Shown here piece by piece: positions 9,389 through 17,728 of a stretch of DNA of 64,000 nucleotides. The position numbers and the translations under genes are program-made. The first letter of the stretch is position 1. Each line of letters begins with the position of its first letter. The DNA comes from Kitasatospora sp. NBC_01266 (GTDB taxonomy: Bacteria; Actinomycetota; Actinomycetes; Streptomycetales; Streptomycetaceae), in the NCBI RefSeq assembly GCF_036242395.1, contig NZ_CP108458.1, positions 4,340,001-4,404,000 on the forward strand. Reading direction: 5' to 3'. The notes beneath the pieces are model-generated. The model did not search any database. It was given only the letters and a program-made list of their open reading frames with translations, and was not told where the DNA came from.

Positions 9389-10063
9389 GTGAACCTCGAC
9401 GACACGCGAACGGTGCCGGGCACCGACCGGCCGGGCCGCGCGGACGGTGCGGCGCAGCGGCTGCTCGCCCAGGAGCCCGAGGTGCTGGCCCGCTACCTGG
9501 CCGGGCTGCGGGCGATCGACAGCCCGCTGGCCGCCGATCCCGAGGCCTGGGAGCAGTGCGTGGCGCAGGCCCGGCGGATCCTGCTGGACTGCGCGGTGAG
9601 CCTGGCCGAGGGCAGCGCGACGGTGCCCGGCACCGGGATCGCCGAGGTGGTGGACCCCGGCGGCGAGCCGAGCAGCCAGGGACTGCACCTGACGCACTCG
9701 ATCCGGGCCGGGATGCTGCTGCTGGACATCGTGCTCGCGGCGCTGGCCACGGCGGTCGCCGACACCGGCGAGGCCCCGGCACCGGAGCACCCGCGCCGCC
9801 CGGTGGCGGGCACGGCGGGCGACCGGGGCGTCCTGTCCGGCCGCGAGCTGGAGGTGCTCGACTGGGCCGCCCGAGCCCTGAGCAACCGTCAGATCGCGGT
9901 CCGGCTGGGCATCACCGAGGGCACCGTCAAACGCCATCTGCGGAACATCTTCGCCAAGTTGCACGCGGTCTCGCGGATCGACGCGGTGAACAAGGCGGTC
10001 GAGCGCGAGCTGCTCACCCCGCTCGGCCACCGCGCCGGCCCGCCGGGCCCCGGGCCGCACTGA
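9389..10063 (+). CDS. LuxR-type helix-turn-helix regulator
   Basis: A 224-residue regulator with a C-terminal LuxR/NarL helix-turn-helix (LSGRELEVLDWAARALSNRQIAVRLGITEGTVKRHL, residues about 150-205). The N-terminal 130 residues are helical (LLAQEPEVLARYLAGLRAID, then SIRAGMLLLDIVLAAL) and have no receiver Asp, so this is not a standard response regulator. The domain recalls the helical sensor regions of RsbR/PucR-like proteins, a weak resemblance. The GTG at 9389 has GGGGAAAGG 8 bases upstream; a GTG at 9380 overlaps that site and is less likely. The signal and targets are unknown. Confidence 0.85.
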   Translation: MNLDDTRTVPGTDRPGRADGAAQRLLAQEPEVLARYLAGLRAIDSPLAADPEAWEQCVAQARRILLDCAVSLAEGSATVPGTGIAEVVDPGGEPSSQGLHLTHSIRAGMLLLDIVLAALATAVADTGEAPAPEHPRRPVAGTAGDRGVLSGRELEVLDWAARALSNRQIAVRLGITEGTVKRHLRNIFAKLHAVSRIDAVNKAVERELLTPLGHRAGPPGPGPH

Positions 10064-10106
10064 CCGCCAGCCACCCCGCCACCGACCATCCCGCCACCGA
10101 CCCCCC

Positions 10107-10508
10107 TCAGCCCCGCACCACCTCGCGCAGCACCACGAACCGCACCACCGTGCCCACCGCGTTCGCGCCCACCAGCGCCGCCACCTCCTCGCCCCGGGTG
10201 GCCTGCGGGTCGACCGCGCCCAGCGCCGCCAGCACACCGCTGCTGAGCACCAGCCCGACCAGCAGCGCGAATCCGCCGCCGAGTTGGTGGCGCAGCACCC
10301 CCTGGCGCCCGGTCACACCGAAGGTGAAGCGGCGGTTGGCGGCCGTGTTCGCGACCCCGGAGACCAGCTGCGCCGCCGCGTTGGCGAACAGCGCGGGCCA
10401 CAGCTGGCGCAGCCCCAGGTACAGCAGCAGGTACGTCGCCGTCCCCAACGTCCCGACCACCGTGAAGCTCGCCAGCTGGCGCACCAGCCGCGCCCGTCCC
10501 GCCTCCAT
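10107..10508 (-). CDS. GtrA-family membrane protein
   Basis: A 133-residue protein with four predicted membrane helices, of the GtrA/DPMS-like family whose members help flip lipid-linked sugars or sit beside glycosyltransferases. Family features are FTVVGTLGTATYLLLYLGL in helix 1, ANTAANRRFTF between helices 2 and 3, and the final helix VGTVVRFVVLREVV. AAGGG lies a few bases before the ATG at 10508. It converges on the LuxR gene and is not next to a glycosyltransferase, so its partner is unknown. Confidence 0.88.
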   Translation of the reverse strand: MEAGRARLVRQLASFTVVGTLGTATYLLLYLGLRQLWPALFANAAAQLVSGVANTAANRRFTFGVTGRQGVLRHQLGGGFALLVGLVLSSGVLAALGAVDPQATRGEEVAALVGANAVGTVVRFVVLREVVRG

Positions 10509-10696
10509 CCGGCCCTTCCCCTCAGGTCGCCGAACAGGCCGCCGAACAGCTCGGCCGGTGCGGGGCGTGCCCCGGCCTCCACTGTGACTCGTCGCCGTTC
10601 TCCCGTCGATGAGATTCACACCACCTGATGGGCCCGCGATGATGGGAAGCTGAGAGTGGACTGAGATTGAGCCAGCGAGCAGGCGGAGTTGAGCCC

Positions 10697-12337
10697 ATGA
10701 CGGATCAGCGAGACCAGCGTCCCGAGCACCAGAGCGAGCAGCGGACCGAGCAGCCCACCGCGCAGCCCACCGCGCAGCGCACCGAACCCACCGTGACCAG
10801 CGCACCCACCGAACCCACCGTGACCAGCGAGGTGGTCGTGGTGGGCGCCGGCCCCACCGGCCTGCTGCTGGCCGGCGACCTCGCCGCCGCCGGCGTGCAG
10901 GTCACCGTGCTGGAGAAGCGCGGCAAGGAGTCCAACCTCACCCGGGCCTTCGCCGTGCACGCCCGCACCCTGGAGCAGTTGGACGCCCGGGGCCTGGCCG
11001 ACGAGCTGATCGCCACCGGCACCCCGCTCTCCGAGCTGCGGTTCTTCGGCGGACTGCGGGTGGACCTGGGCAAGCTGCCCACCCGCTTCCCGTTCGTCCT
11101 GGCCACCCCGCAGACGCACACCGAACGCCTGCTGCTGGAACGGGCGGTGAAGGCGGGCGCGGTGCTGCTGCGCGAGCACCGGGTGACCGGGCTGCGGCAG
11201 GACGGCGAGGGGGTGACGCTCACCGTCAGCGGCCCCGAGGGCCAGGTCAGGCACCGGGCCCGCTACGTGGTCGGCGCCGACGGCGTGCACAGCGCGGTGC
11301 GCGAGCTGGCCGGCATCCCGTTCCCGGGCGAGTCGGTGGTCAGCTCGGTGCTGCTCGCCGACGTCCGGCTGGAGCGCGCGCCGCAGGACGTGTTCACTCT
11401 CGGCGCGACCGCGGACGGCTTCGCCTTCCTGGCGCCGTTCGGCGACGGCTGGTACCGGGTGGTCGCCTGGGACCGGGCCCGCCAACTGCCGGACGAGGCA
11501 CCGGTGGAGCTGGCCGAGCTGGCCGACATCGCCCGCCGCACCCTGGGCGTCGACCACGGCCTGCGCGAGGCCCGCTGGATGTCCCGCTTCCACAGCGACG
11601 AGCGCCAGGCGCCGCAGTACCGCGACGGCCGGGTGCTGCTCGCCGGGGACGCGGCGCACTGCCACTCCCCGGCCGGCGGTCAGGGCATGAACACCAGCCT
11701 GCAGGACGCCGCGAACCTCGGCTGGAAGCTGGCGGCCGTGGTGCGCGGCCGGGCCCCCGAGACGCTGCTGGACAGCTACCAGCGGGAACGCCACCCGGTG
11801 GGCAGGGCGGTGCTGCGCACCTCGGGCGCGCTGATCCGGCTTGGCCTGGCCAGGAGTTCGGCCGCCCGCGCGGCACGTTCACTGGCTTCCGCGCTGGCCG
11901 GCTCCGTCGAGCCGGTGGCCAACCGCGCCGCCAGGACCGTCTCCGGGCTCGGCATCAGCTATCCGGCCGAGCCGGGCGCGCACCCGCTGGCCGGGCGCCG
12001 GATGCCCGATCTGCGGCTGGCCCAGGACGGTCCCGGGCAGCCGGGCCGGCTCTACGAGGCGCTGCGGGCCGGCCACTTCGTACTGGTCAGCAGCGACGAG
12101 CGGGCACCCGGTAGCCGCGCCCCGTTCGGCGGCCTGGAGGCGGCCGCCTTCGAGCCGTGGACCGATCGCCTGGTGCACGCGGCGCCGGCCGATCCGCATG
12201 GCAAGCTGCGCTCCACCGTGCTGCTGATCCGCCCGGACGGCTACGCGGCCTGGGCGGCGGCCGACCCGAGCCGGGCCGAACTGCGGGCGGCGCTCACCCA
12301 CTGGCTGGGCGCGCCGAGTGCCAAAGCGGGCGGCTGA
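10697..12337 (+). CDS. FAD-dependent aromatic-ring monooxygenase
   Basis: A 546-residue class A flavoprotein hydroxylase (PheA/TfdB/polyketide hydroxylase type). GAGPTGLLLAGDLAAAG (residues 50-70) binds the ADP part of FAD, YVVGADGVHSAVR is the DG motif, and VLLAGDAAHCHSPAGGQGMNTSLQDAANLGWKL is the second FAD motif. The C-terminal thioredoxin-like domain is present. The first 45 residues are a low-complexity Gln/Thr/Glu/Pro segment encoded by short direct DNA repeats and not part of the catalytic fold. The ATG at 10697 has GGAG 8 bases upstream. The substrate is unknown and no biosynthetic cluster surrounds it, so a stand-alone catabolic or detoxifying role is plausible. Confidence 0.92.
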   Translation: MTDQRDQRPEHQSEQRTEQPTAQPTAQRTEPTVTSAPTEPTVTSEVVVVGAGPTGLLLAGDLAAAGVQVTVLEKRGKESNLTRAFAVHARTLEQLDARGLADELIATGTPLSELRFFGGLRVDLGKLPTRFPFVLATPQTHTERLLLERAVKAGAVLLREHRVTGLRQDGEGVTLTVSGPEGQVRHRARYVVGADGVHSAVRELAGIPFPGESVVSSVLLADVRLERAPQDVFTLGATADGFAFLAPFGDGWYRVVAWDRARQLPDEAPVELAELADIARRTLGVDHGLREARWMSRFHSDERQAPQYRDGRVLLAGDAAHCHSPAGGQGMNTSLQDAANLGWKLAAVVRGRAPETLLDSYQRERHPVGRAVLRTSGALIRLGLARSSAARAARSLASALAGSVEPVANRAARTVSGLGISYPAEPGAHPLAGRRMPDLRLAQDGPGQPGRLYEALRAGHFVLVSSDERAPGSRAPFGGLEAAAFEPWTDRLVHAAPADPHGKLRSTVLLIRPDGYAAWAAADPSRAELRAALTHWLGAPSAKAGG

Positions 12338-12354
12338 GCCGCGTCGTACGTCAC

Positions 12355-12388
12355 CGCCGGGGTACCGGGCCGACCCCGTACCCCGGCG
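12355..12388 (+). terminator. Stem-loop after FAD monooxygenase
   Basis: Perfect 11-bp stem (12355-12365 with 12378-12388), extended inside the loop by GGG/CCC. It begins 17 bases after the stop. Confidence 0.78.
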
Positions 12389-12710
12389 TCGTATTTCCGG
12401 GACTTCCCTTGTGGCCGTGGCGAGTTGACTTGCCGTGAGCGCACCGCAACCGAACTACCCGGCACTGCTGCCGAAGCGGCGCAAAGGACCAGACCACACA
12501 CGGTGGCGGAATCCGGCCACCGTATTCACTGTATAGAAACAGCTCCATTCAGTTCATAAGCGGCACATCAACACTTGACTGTTATTTATGATTTCATTAC
12601 CTAACCAATGCTCAATTCACAGTGAACTTCTGGGATCTTCTGATCAGCGTTCAACCCCCAAGAACGCCTGACCCCTGCCGGCCATGCACGCCGGCCAGAG
12701 GAGGATCCCA
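12389..12710 (+). promoter_or_regulatory. AT-rich promoter region of S53 peptidase gene
   Basis: No gene. Unusually AT-rich for this genome from about 12510 to 12640. Best promoter: TTGACT (12575-12580), 17-base spacer, TACCTA (12598-12603). TTCAC-A-GTGAA (12616-12626), a small perfect palindrome just past the predicted start, and a related TTCACTGT upstream could be an operator. The leader would be about 100 bases. Confidence 0.6.
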
Positions 12711-15131
12711 GTGCGACCCCGTCCCCTCGCGCTCGCCGCCGCGATAGCCCTGCTGCCGCTCTGCGCCGCCTCGCTGTCGGTCACCGCAGCCCAGGCCGCC
12801 ACCCCCAACGCGACCTCGCGCGTGGCGCTGCCCGACACCGTCACCCCCGCGGTGTCCCACTCGCAGAAGCAGGGCGACGTTCCCGCCGCCCAGCAGCTCT
12901 CGGTCGCGGTCAGCCTCAAGTTGCGCAACTCGGCCGAGCTGGACCAGTTCCTGGCCGATGTCGCCAACCCGGCCTCGGCGAACTACGGCCACTACCTGAC
13001 CCCGGCTCAGTTCGAGGCCCGCTACGCGCCGACCCAGCAGGACGTCGACCACGTGGTCGCCTTCCTGAAGTCGCAGGGTCTGACCACCTCGGTCAGCGCC
13101 AACCGCCAGGTGGTCGACGCCAAGGGCAGCAACGCCCAGATCGCGCGGGCCTTCGGCACGCACGAGAGCGCGTACTACGACGCCTCCGACGCCCGGCAGT
13201 TCTTCGCCAACGACAACGCCGCCTCGCTGCCGGCCGACGTCGCCGCGATCGTCGACGGGGTCTCCGGTCTGAACAACAAGACCGTGCGCACCCCGCAGCT
13301 GGCCAAGCCGAACAACTCGACCCCGCTGGCCTCCCCCAGCGGCTACGGCCCGAGCCAGTACGACGGCGCCTACAACCTGAACAAGATGGGCGCGGACGGC
13401 ACCGGCGTGAAGGTGGCGCTCTGGGAGTTCGACGGCTACACGGCCTCCAACCTGACCACGTACGACAAGCAGTACGGCATCACCGGCCCGGCGGTCACCA
13501 CCGTCCCGGTCGACGGCCAGAGCTACGACAGCGCGCCGGGCCAGGGCCAGGGCGAGGTCGAGCTGGACAGCGAGATCGTCAGCGGTGTCGCTCCCAAGGC
13601 CACCCAGCTGGTCTACGAGGCCCCCAACAGCGACCAGGGCGAGATCGACATGGCCGCCAAGATCGTCTCTGACGACCAGGTCTCGGTCATCTCCATCTCC
13701 TGGGGCGGCTGCGAGCCCGACACCACCCAGTCCGTGATGACCGCGGTGGACAACTCCTTCAAGCAGGCCGCCGCCGAGGGCATCTCCGCCTTCTCCGCCT
13801 CCGGTGACGACGGCTCGCGCGACTGCACCCGCTCCACCAGCGGCTCCTCGGTCAAGTCGGTCGACTTCCCGGCCTCGGACCCGTACGTGACCGGCGTCGG
13901 CGGCACCAACCTCCAGGTCTCCGGCACCTCCTACTCCTCGGAGAGCGCCTGGAGCACCGCCGGCGGCGGCGTCTCCACCGTCTTCAGCAAGCCCAGCTGG
14001 CAGACCGGCACCGGGGTCAGCGGCACCATGCGCACCGTCCCCGACGTCTCCTCCAACGCCGACCCGAACAGCGGCTTCGCCATCTACACCCAGGGCGACA
14101 GCGGCCCGGCCTGGCAGGTCTACGGCGGCACCAGCGCCGCGGCCCCGCTCTGGTCCGGCTACACCGCGCTGTTCAACCAGAAGGCCAAGGCGGCCGGCAA
14201 GGCCAACCTCGGCCAGGCCGACCCGGCGCTGTACGCGGTCGCCAACAGCAGCAGCTACGGCACGGCCTTCCACGACGTCACCACCGGCGCCAACCAGGAC
14301 TTCAACGCCGGCAAGGGCTACGACCAGGTCACCGGCTGGGGCTCCCCGGTCGCCGACGCGCTGACCACCGCCCTGCTCGGCGGCGGCGGCACCACCGGCG
14401 GCTCCAACACCGTCACGGTGACCAACCCGGGCACCCAGAACGGCACCGTCGGCAGCGCGGTCTCGCTGCAGGTCAAGGCTGCTGACAGCGCCTCGGGCCA
14501 GACCCTGGGCTACTCGGCCACCGGCCTGCCGGCCGGCCTGTCGATCAGCTCCACCGGCCTGATCACCGGCACCCCGACCGCCGCCGGCTCCTCCTCGGTG
14601 ACCGTCACCGCCACCGACGCCACCGGCGCCACCGGCACCGCGACCTTCACCTTCACCGTGGCCGCCGCCTCCAGCTGCACCCCGAAGCAGTTGCTCGGCA
14701 ACCCCGGCTTCGAGACCGGCAGCGCCAGCCCGTGGACCGCGTCCTCCGGCGTCATCAACAGCGACATGGGCAGCGAGCCCTCGCACTCGGGCAACTACGA
14801 CGCCTGGCTCGACGGCTACGGCTCCGTGCACACCGACACCCTCTCCCAGAAGGTGACGGTCCCGACCGGCTGCAAGGCCACCTTCAGCTTCTGGCTGCAC
14901 GTGGACACCGCCAACACCGACACCACGGCCGATGACACCCTGACCGTCCAGGCCAACGGCACCACCGTGGCGTCGTTCTCCAACCTGAACGCGGCCAACG
15001 GCTACACCCAGCAGACGGTGGACCTCTCCGCCTACGCCGGACAGACCGTCACCCTGAAGTTCACCGGCAGCGAGAGCGGCAACGGCCAGACCAGCTTCGT
15101 CATCGACGACACCGCCCTGAACGTCGGCTGA
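12711..15131 (+). CDS. Secreted S53 family peptidase (sedolisin/kumamolisin type)
   Basis: An 806-residue extracellular acid serine-carboxyl peptidase. A signal peptide (AQA-A) is followed by a pro-kumamolisin activation domain (residues about 40-200), the S53 catalytic domain (210-560), an Ig-like He_PIG repeat (GYSATGLPAGLSISSTGLITGTP) and a C-terminal jelly-roll-like domain (GNPGFETGSASPWTASSG). The predicted catalytic residues are all present: Glu282 and Asp286 in EVELD, oxyanion Asp366 in SGDDGS and Ser475 in GGTSAAAP. Ca2+ binding is expected near the domain end. The GTG at 12711 is chosen because AGAGGAGG precedes it by 7 bases. Single gene with its own promoter and terminator; role probably extracellular protein degradation. 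Confidence 0.95.
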   Translation: MRPRPLALAAAIALLPLCAASLSVTAAQAATPNATSRVALPDTVTPAVSHSQKQGDVPAAQQLSVAVSLKLRNSAELDQFLADVANPASANYGHYLTPAQFEARYAPTQQDVDHVVAFLKSQGLTTSVSANRQVVDAKGSNAQIARAFGTHESAYYDASDARQFFANDNAASLPADVAAIVDGVSGLNNKTVRTPQLAKPNNSTPLASPSGYGPSQYDGAYNLNKMGADGTGVKVALWEFDGYTASNLTTYDKQYGITGPAVTTVPVDGQSYDSAPGQGQGEVELDSEIVSGVAPKATQLVYEAPNSDQGEIDMAAKIVSDDQVSVISISWGGCEPDTTQSVMTAVDNSFKQAAAEGISAFSASGDDGSRDCTRSTSGSSVKSVDFPASDPYVTGVGGTNLQVSGTSYSSESAWSTAGGGVSTVFSKPSWQTGTGVSGTMRTVPDVSSNADPNSGFAIYTQGDSGPAWQVYGGTSAAAPLWSGYTALFNQKAKAAGKANLGQADPALYAVANSSSYGTAFHDVTTGANQDFNAGKGYDQVTGWGSPVADALTTALLGGGGTTGGSNTVTVTNPGTQNGTVGSAVSLQVKAADSASGQTLGYSATGLPAGLSISSTGLITGTPTAAGSSSVTVTATDATGATGTATFTFTVAAASSCTPKQLLGNPGFETGSASPWTASSGVINSDMGSEPSHSGNYDAWLDGYGSVHTDTLSQKVTVPTGCKATFSFWLHVDTANTDTTADDTLTVQANGTTVASFSNLNAANGYTQQTVDLSAYAGQTVTLKFTGSESGNGQTSFVIDDTALNVG

Positions 15132-15225
15132 TTCAGCCTCCGCGACGCTGAACGTCCACTGACAACTCCGCGTCGTTACCTGGTAGCTCGCTGACACCGA
15201 AAAGCGAATAATCCCAGGTAGTGAG

Positions 15226-15265
15226 ATCCCGCCGGTATCGGACCCCCGTCCGATACCGGCGGGAT
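15226..15265 (+). terminator. Stem-loop after S53 peptidase
   Basis: Perfect 18-bp stem (15226-15243 with 15248-15265), CCCC loop, followed by TGTTGC. Strong terminator. Confidence 0.85.
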
Positions 15266-15476
15266 TGTTGCATTCGCGTTTCGTCCGTTTGGAGATCCGA
15301 GCAAACCCGAGTGAAAGTAATTTGTCGTGACCACTGTCATAGCAACCGCTTGATGACGTAGCCTCTGGTCCCTGCGTAAGGTTCCTGCAGCTCGGTGCCG
15401 TCCCCACAACGGCACCGAGCCGGTCCCGCCGCGTAGTCCTCGGACAGCTTGGCGGCTGGTGGGGAAGGTTATTCGC
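15266..15476 (+). promoter_or_regulatory. Leader region with hairpin before HTH regulator gene
   Basis: No gene between the S53 terminator and 15477. A perfect 11-bp stem (15391-15401 with 15409-15419, 7-base loop) lies about 60 bases before the start codon, where it could act as an attenuator or 5' stabiliser. I see no convincing promoter hexamers. Confidence 0.45.
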
Positions 15477-16493
15477 ATGGGCTCGCATTACCCGCAGAAC
15501 ACCGCTCATCTCCGCCTGGTGGAGGAGGAGCAGCCGCCGGCCTCGGTCGCGCTGCGCGAACTGCCCCCGTCGGACTGTCCCGGCACCGAACAGCAGCTGG
15601 CCGGCGGCAACTTCGCCGCCACCCTGCACCGCGCGATCGAATCCAGCGGGCTGAGCCTGGACCGGATCCGCACCGAGCTGGACCGACAGGGCGTCAGAGT
15701 CAGTGTGACCACCCTGAGTTACTGGCGGCGCGGTCGCAGCCAGCCCGAACGGGCCTCCTCGGTCCGGGCCGTGGCACTCCTGGAGGAGTTGCTCGGGCTG
15801 CCCCGCGCCGCGCTGTCCGGCCTGCTCGGCCCACCCCGGCCGCGCGGACGCTGGATCGCCGGCGGCGCCCAGGACTGCCTGCCGGTGGCCACCATCTGGC
15901 CCGAGGAGCAGCGGATCGCCGAGGTCTTCGCGGAACTCGACGCACCGGCCACCGGCGAGCTGGAGCGGCTCAGCGTGCACGACGCCTGCTACCTGGACGC
16001 CAACCGGTTCGGCGGCCAGTTGAGGACCCGTCAGGTGGTGCGGGCCACCACCGCCGGCGTCTCGCGCTGCCTGGTGGTGCACCAAGCGGACGAGGACGCC
16101 GTCGGCTGCCCCGAGCTCACCTCGATCCGGCACGCCCGGCTCGGCCGGGTCCGCCGCTGCCCCGAAGTCGGCCTGCTGGTGGCCGAACTGCTGCTCGACC
16201 GACCGCTGGGGCTCGGCGACTCCACCGTCTTCGAGTACGAGGTGGAACTGCCACCGGGCGGTCCGACCACCGTCTACGGGCGCCGCTTCGCGGTGCCGGT
16301 GCGCGAGTACGTGCTCCAGGTGCACTTCGACCCCAGCGCGGTGCCGGTCCACTGCGAACGCTACGAACGCGACCCCGGCGCGCTGCAGGACCGGGTGCGC
16401 GAGCGGCTCTGGATCGGCGCCTCGGCCAGCGCCCACGTGCTGGCCACCGAGCAGCAGCCGGGCCAGAGCGGGATCCGCTGGGAGTGGGAGTAG
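15477..16493 (+). CDS. Helix-turn-helix protein, streptomycete type
   Basis: A 338-residue cytoplasmic protein. Residues about 45-110 form an XRE-like helix-turn-helix (FAATLHRAIESSGLSLDRIRTEL, then VSVTTLSYWRRGRSQPER). The remaining 220 residues are a beta-rich domain without known motifs (GRWIAGGAQDCLPVATIWP and VFEYEVELPPG). Proteins of this layout are common in streptomycetes and uncharacterised as far as I know. The ATG at 15477 is preferred to a GTG at 15459 because GGGGAAGG lies 8 bases before it. Regulation of its own long leader is possible. Confidence 0.8.
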   Translation: MGSHYPQNTAHLRLVEEEQPPASVALRELPPSDCPGTEQQLAGGNFAATLHRAIESSGLSLDRIRTELDRQGVRVSVTTLSYWRRGRSQPERASSVRAVALLEELLGLPRAALSGLLGPPRPRGRWIAGGAQDCLPVATIWPEEQRIAEVFAELDAPATGELERLSVHDACYLDANRFGGQLRTRQVVRATTAGVSRCLVVHQADEDAVGCPELTSIRHARLGRVRRCPEVGLLVAELLLDRPLGLGDSTVFEYEVELPPGGPTTVYGRRFAVPVREYVLQVHFDPSAVPVHCERYERDPGALQDRVRERLWIGASASAHVLATEQQPGQSGIRWEWE

Positions 16494-16600
16494 GCCGCTG
16501 TCCAGCGCCTTGCCCAGCAGGCAAGACACCTGTCCTGTCCCTCGACACCCTGATTAACCTCCTGGTCAAGCCCCCCTCGACCGCGCCCAGGAGCCGCCCC

Positions 16601-17074
16601 GTGTCCGCACCCCGACCGCACCCCCTGCACGTCCTGCGCGCCGCCGCCTTCGCGATCGGCGCACTGCTCCTGCTGGTCGGCGTCGGCGTGCTGCTCGGCG
16701 AGCCGCTGCTGATCCCGCCGCTGGCCGCCAGCGCCGCGCTGGTGCACGGGGCGCCGAAGCTGCCGATCTCCCAGCCGCGCAACCTGGTCGGCGGCCAGCT
16801 GCTGGCCGCGCTGATCGGCTTCGCGGTGCTCCCCTGCACCGGCCACACGGCCTGGGGCGCGGCGGTGGCCGCCGGGCTGGCGCTCGGCGCGATGATGCTC
16901 ACCCACCTCTCGCACTCCCCGGCGGCCGCCACCGCCGCGCTCGTGGTGCTCCAGGGCCCGCACCTGGTGCCCTTCCTGCCGCTGCTGGCGCTCGCCACCG
17001 GCCTGCTGGTCGCGATCGGCATGCTGGCCGGGCGGTTGGGTCGCACCGCCGTGCGCTATCCACTGAGCTGGTAG
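16601..17074 (+). CDS. HPP-family membrane protein
   Basis: A 157-residue integral membrane protein with four to five helices, of the HPP family, some members of which transport nitrite in chloroplasts. The helix pattern and LLIPPLAASAALVHGAPKLPISQPRNLVGGQ match the conserved first half, including the SQPRN motif. The GTG at 16601 has AGGAG 7 bases upstream. It follows the HTH gene by 107 bases on the same strand, so co-transcription is possible. The substrate here is unknown. Confidence 0.88.
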   Translation: MSAPRPHPLHVLRAAAFAIGALLLLVGVGVLLGEPLLIPPLAASAALVHGAPKLPISQPRNLVGGQLLAALIGFAVLPCTGHTAWGAAVAAGLALGAMMLTHLSHSPAAATAALVVLQGPHLVPFLPLLALATGLLVAIGMLAGRLGRTAVRYPLSW

Positions 17075-17118
17075 TACGGAAAGATCACCACCAGATCCCG
17101 AACTAGCCCAGGGGAACG

Positions 17119-17693
17119 ATGAGCACCGACAGCACCGTCACACTGCGCCCGATCGGCCTGGTCACCGGCGGCCGCGCCGAGGTGGTCGACGACGACTGGG
17201 GCCAGGTCGCCGCCGTGATCCGGCTCGACCCGGCCCAGTACACCGCCGAGGCGCTGCGCGGCCTGGACGCGTTCTCGCACCTGGAGGTGGTCTTCCACTT
17301 CCACAAGGTCGCCGAGGAGAAGATCGAGACCACCGCCCGCCGCCCGCGCGGCAACCCCGACTGGCCCGAGGTCGGCATCTTCGCCCCGAACAAGGCCGCT
17401 TTGTGAGCTGCTCCTTCGCTGCGGGCGGGTGCCACCTCGTTCCTCGGCGACCCCCACCCTCCGCTGCGTCTCAGCTCAGTCGCTCGCCGCGCGGCAAGAA
17501 CCGCCCCAACCGCCTGGGCGTCTCCCGCTGCCGCCTGGTCGAGGTCGACGGCCTGGACGTCCACGTGCTGGGCCTGGACGCGGTGGACGGCACCCCGGTC
17601 CTCGACCTCAAGCCCTGGATGGCCGAGTTCGCCCCGCTCGGCGAGAGCGGGCAGCCGGCATGGGCCACCGAGCTGATGCGCGACTACTACTGA
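17119..17693 (+). pseudogene. trmO: trmO (TsaA family) interrupted by a repeat element
   Basis: TrmO is the SAM-dependent methyltransferase that makes N6-methyl-t6A37 in tRNA-Thr. The first part (from 17119) reads LRPIGLVTGGRAEVVDDDWG, LDAFSHLEVVFHFH and RHPRGNP-like RRPRGNPDWPEVGIFA, then runs into foreign sequence and a TGA at 17404. The second part resumes in another frame at 17490 with RGKNRPNRLGVSRC and ends in DLKPWMAEFAP and PAWATELMRDYY. Intact homologues read VGIFAQRGKNRPNRLG without a gap, so about 101 bases have been inserted, shifting the frame and adding a stop. Both halves are otherwise well conserved, which suggests a recent event. A sequencing error cannot explain an insertion of this size. 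Confidence 0.9.
17397..17485 (+). repeat. Palindromic interspersed repeat, copy A (in trmO)
   Basis: An 89-base element. Its left arm (17397-17433) matches 61472-61508 at 35 of 37 bases, and its right arm (17439-17485) matches 61524-61572 nearly as well. The arms are imperfect inverted copies of each other: TGAGCTGC...GCGGGCGGGTG on the left against CACCCTCC...CAGCTCA on the right. It is non-coding and MITE- or REP-like. Confidence 0.85.
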
Positions 17694-17728
17694 CCGATGG
17701 GTCCGGCCGGCCGTGCGAGAGTGCAGGC

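Noticed and set aside
12651-16529. 1292-codon open frame on the minus strand across the S53 and HTH genes
   Set aside because: It is a GC-rich shadow of two well-supported plus-strand genes, crosses their intergenic terminator and shows no recognisable domain.
17386-17489. trmO interruption as an insertion sequence or programmed frameshift
   Set aside because: The inserted DNA is about 101 bases, too short for a transposase, and it contains a stop and no slippery site. A second copy elsewhere makes a short repeat element the better reading.
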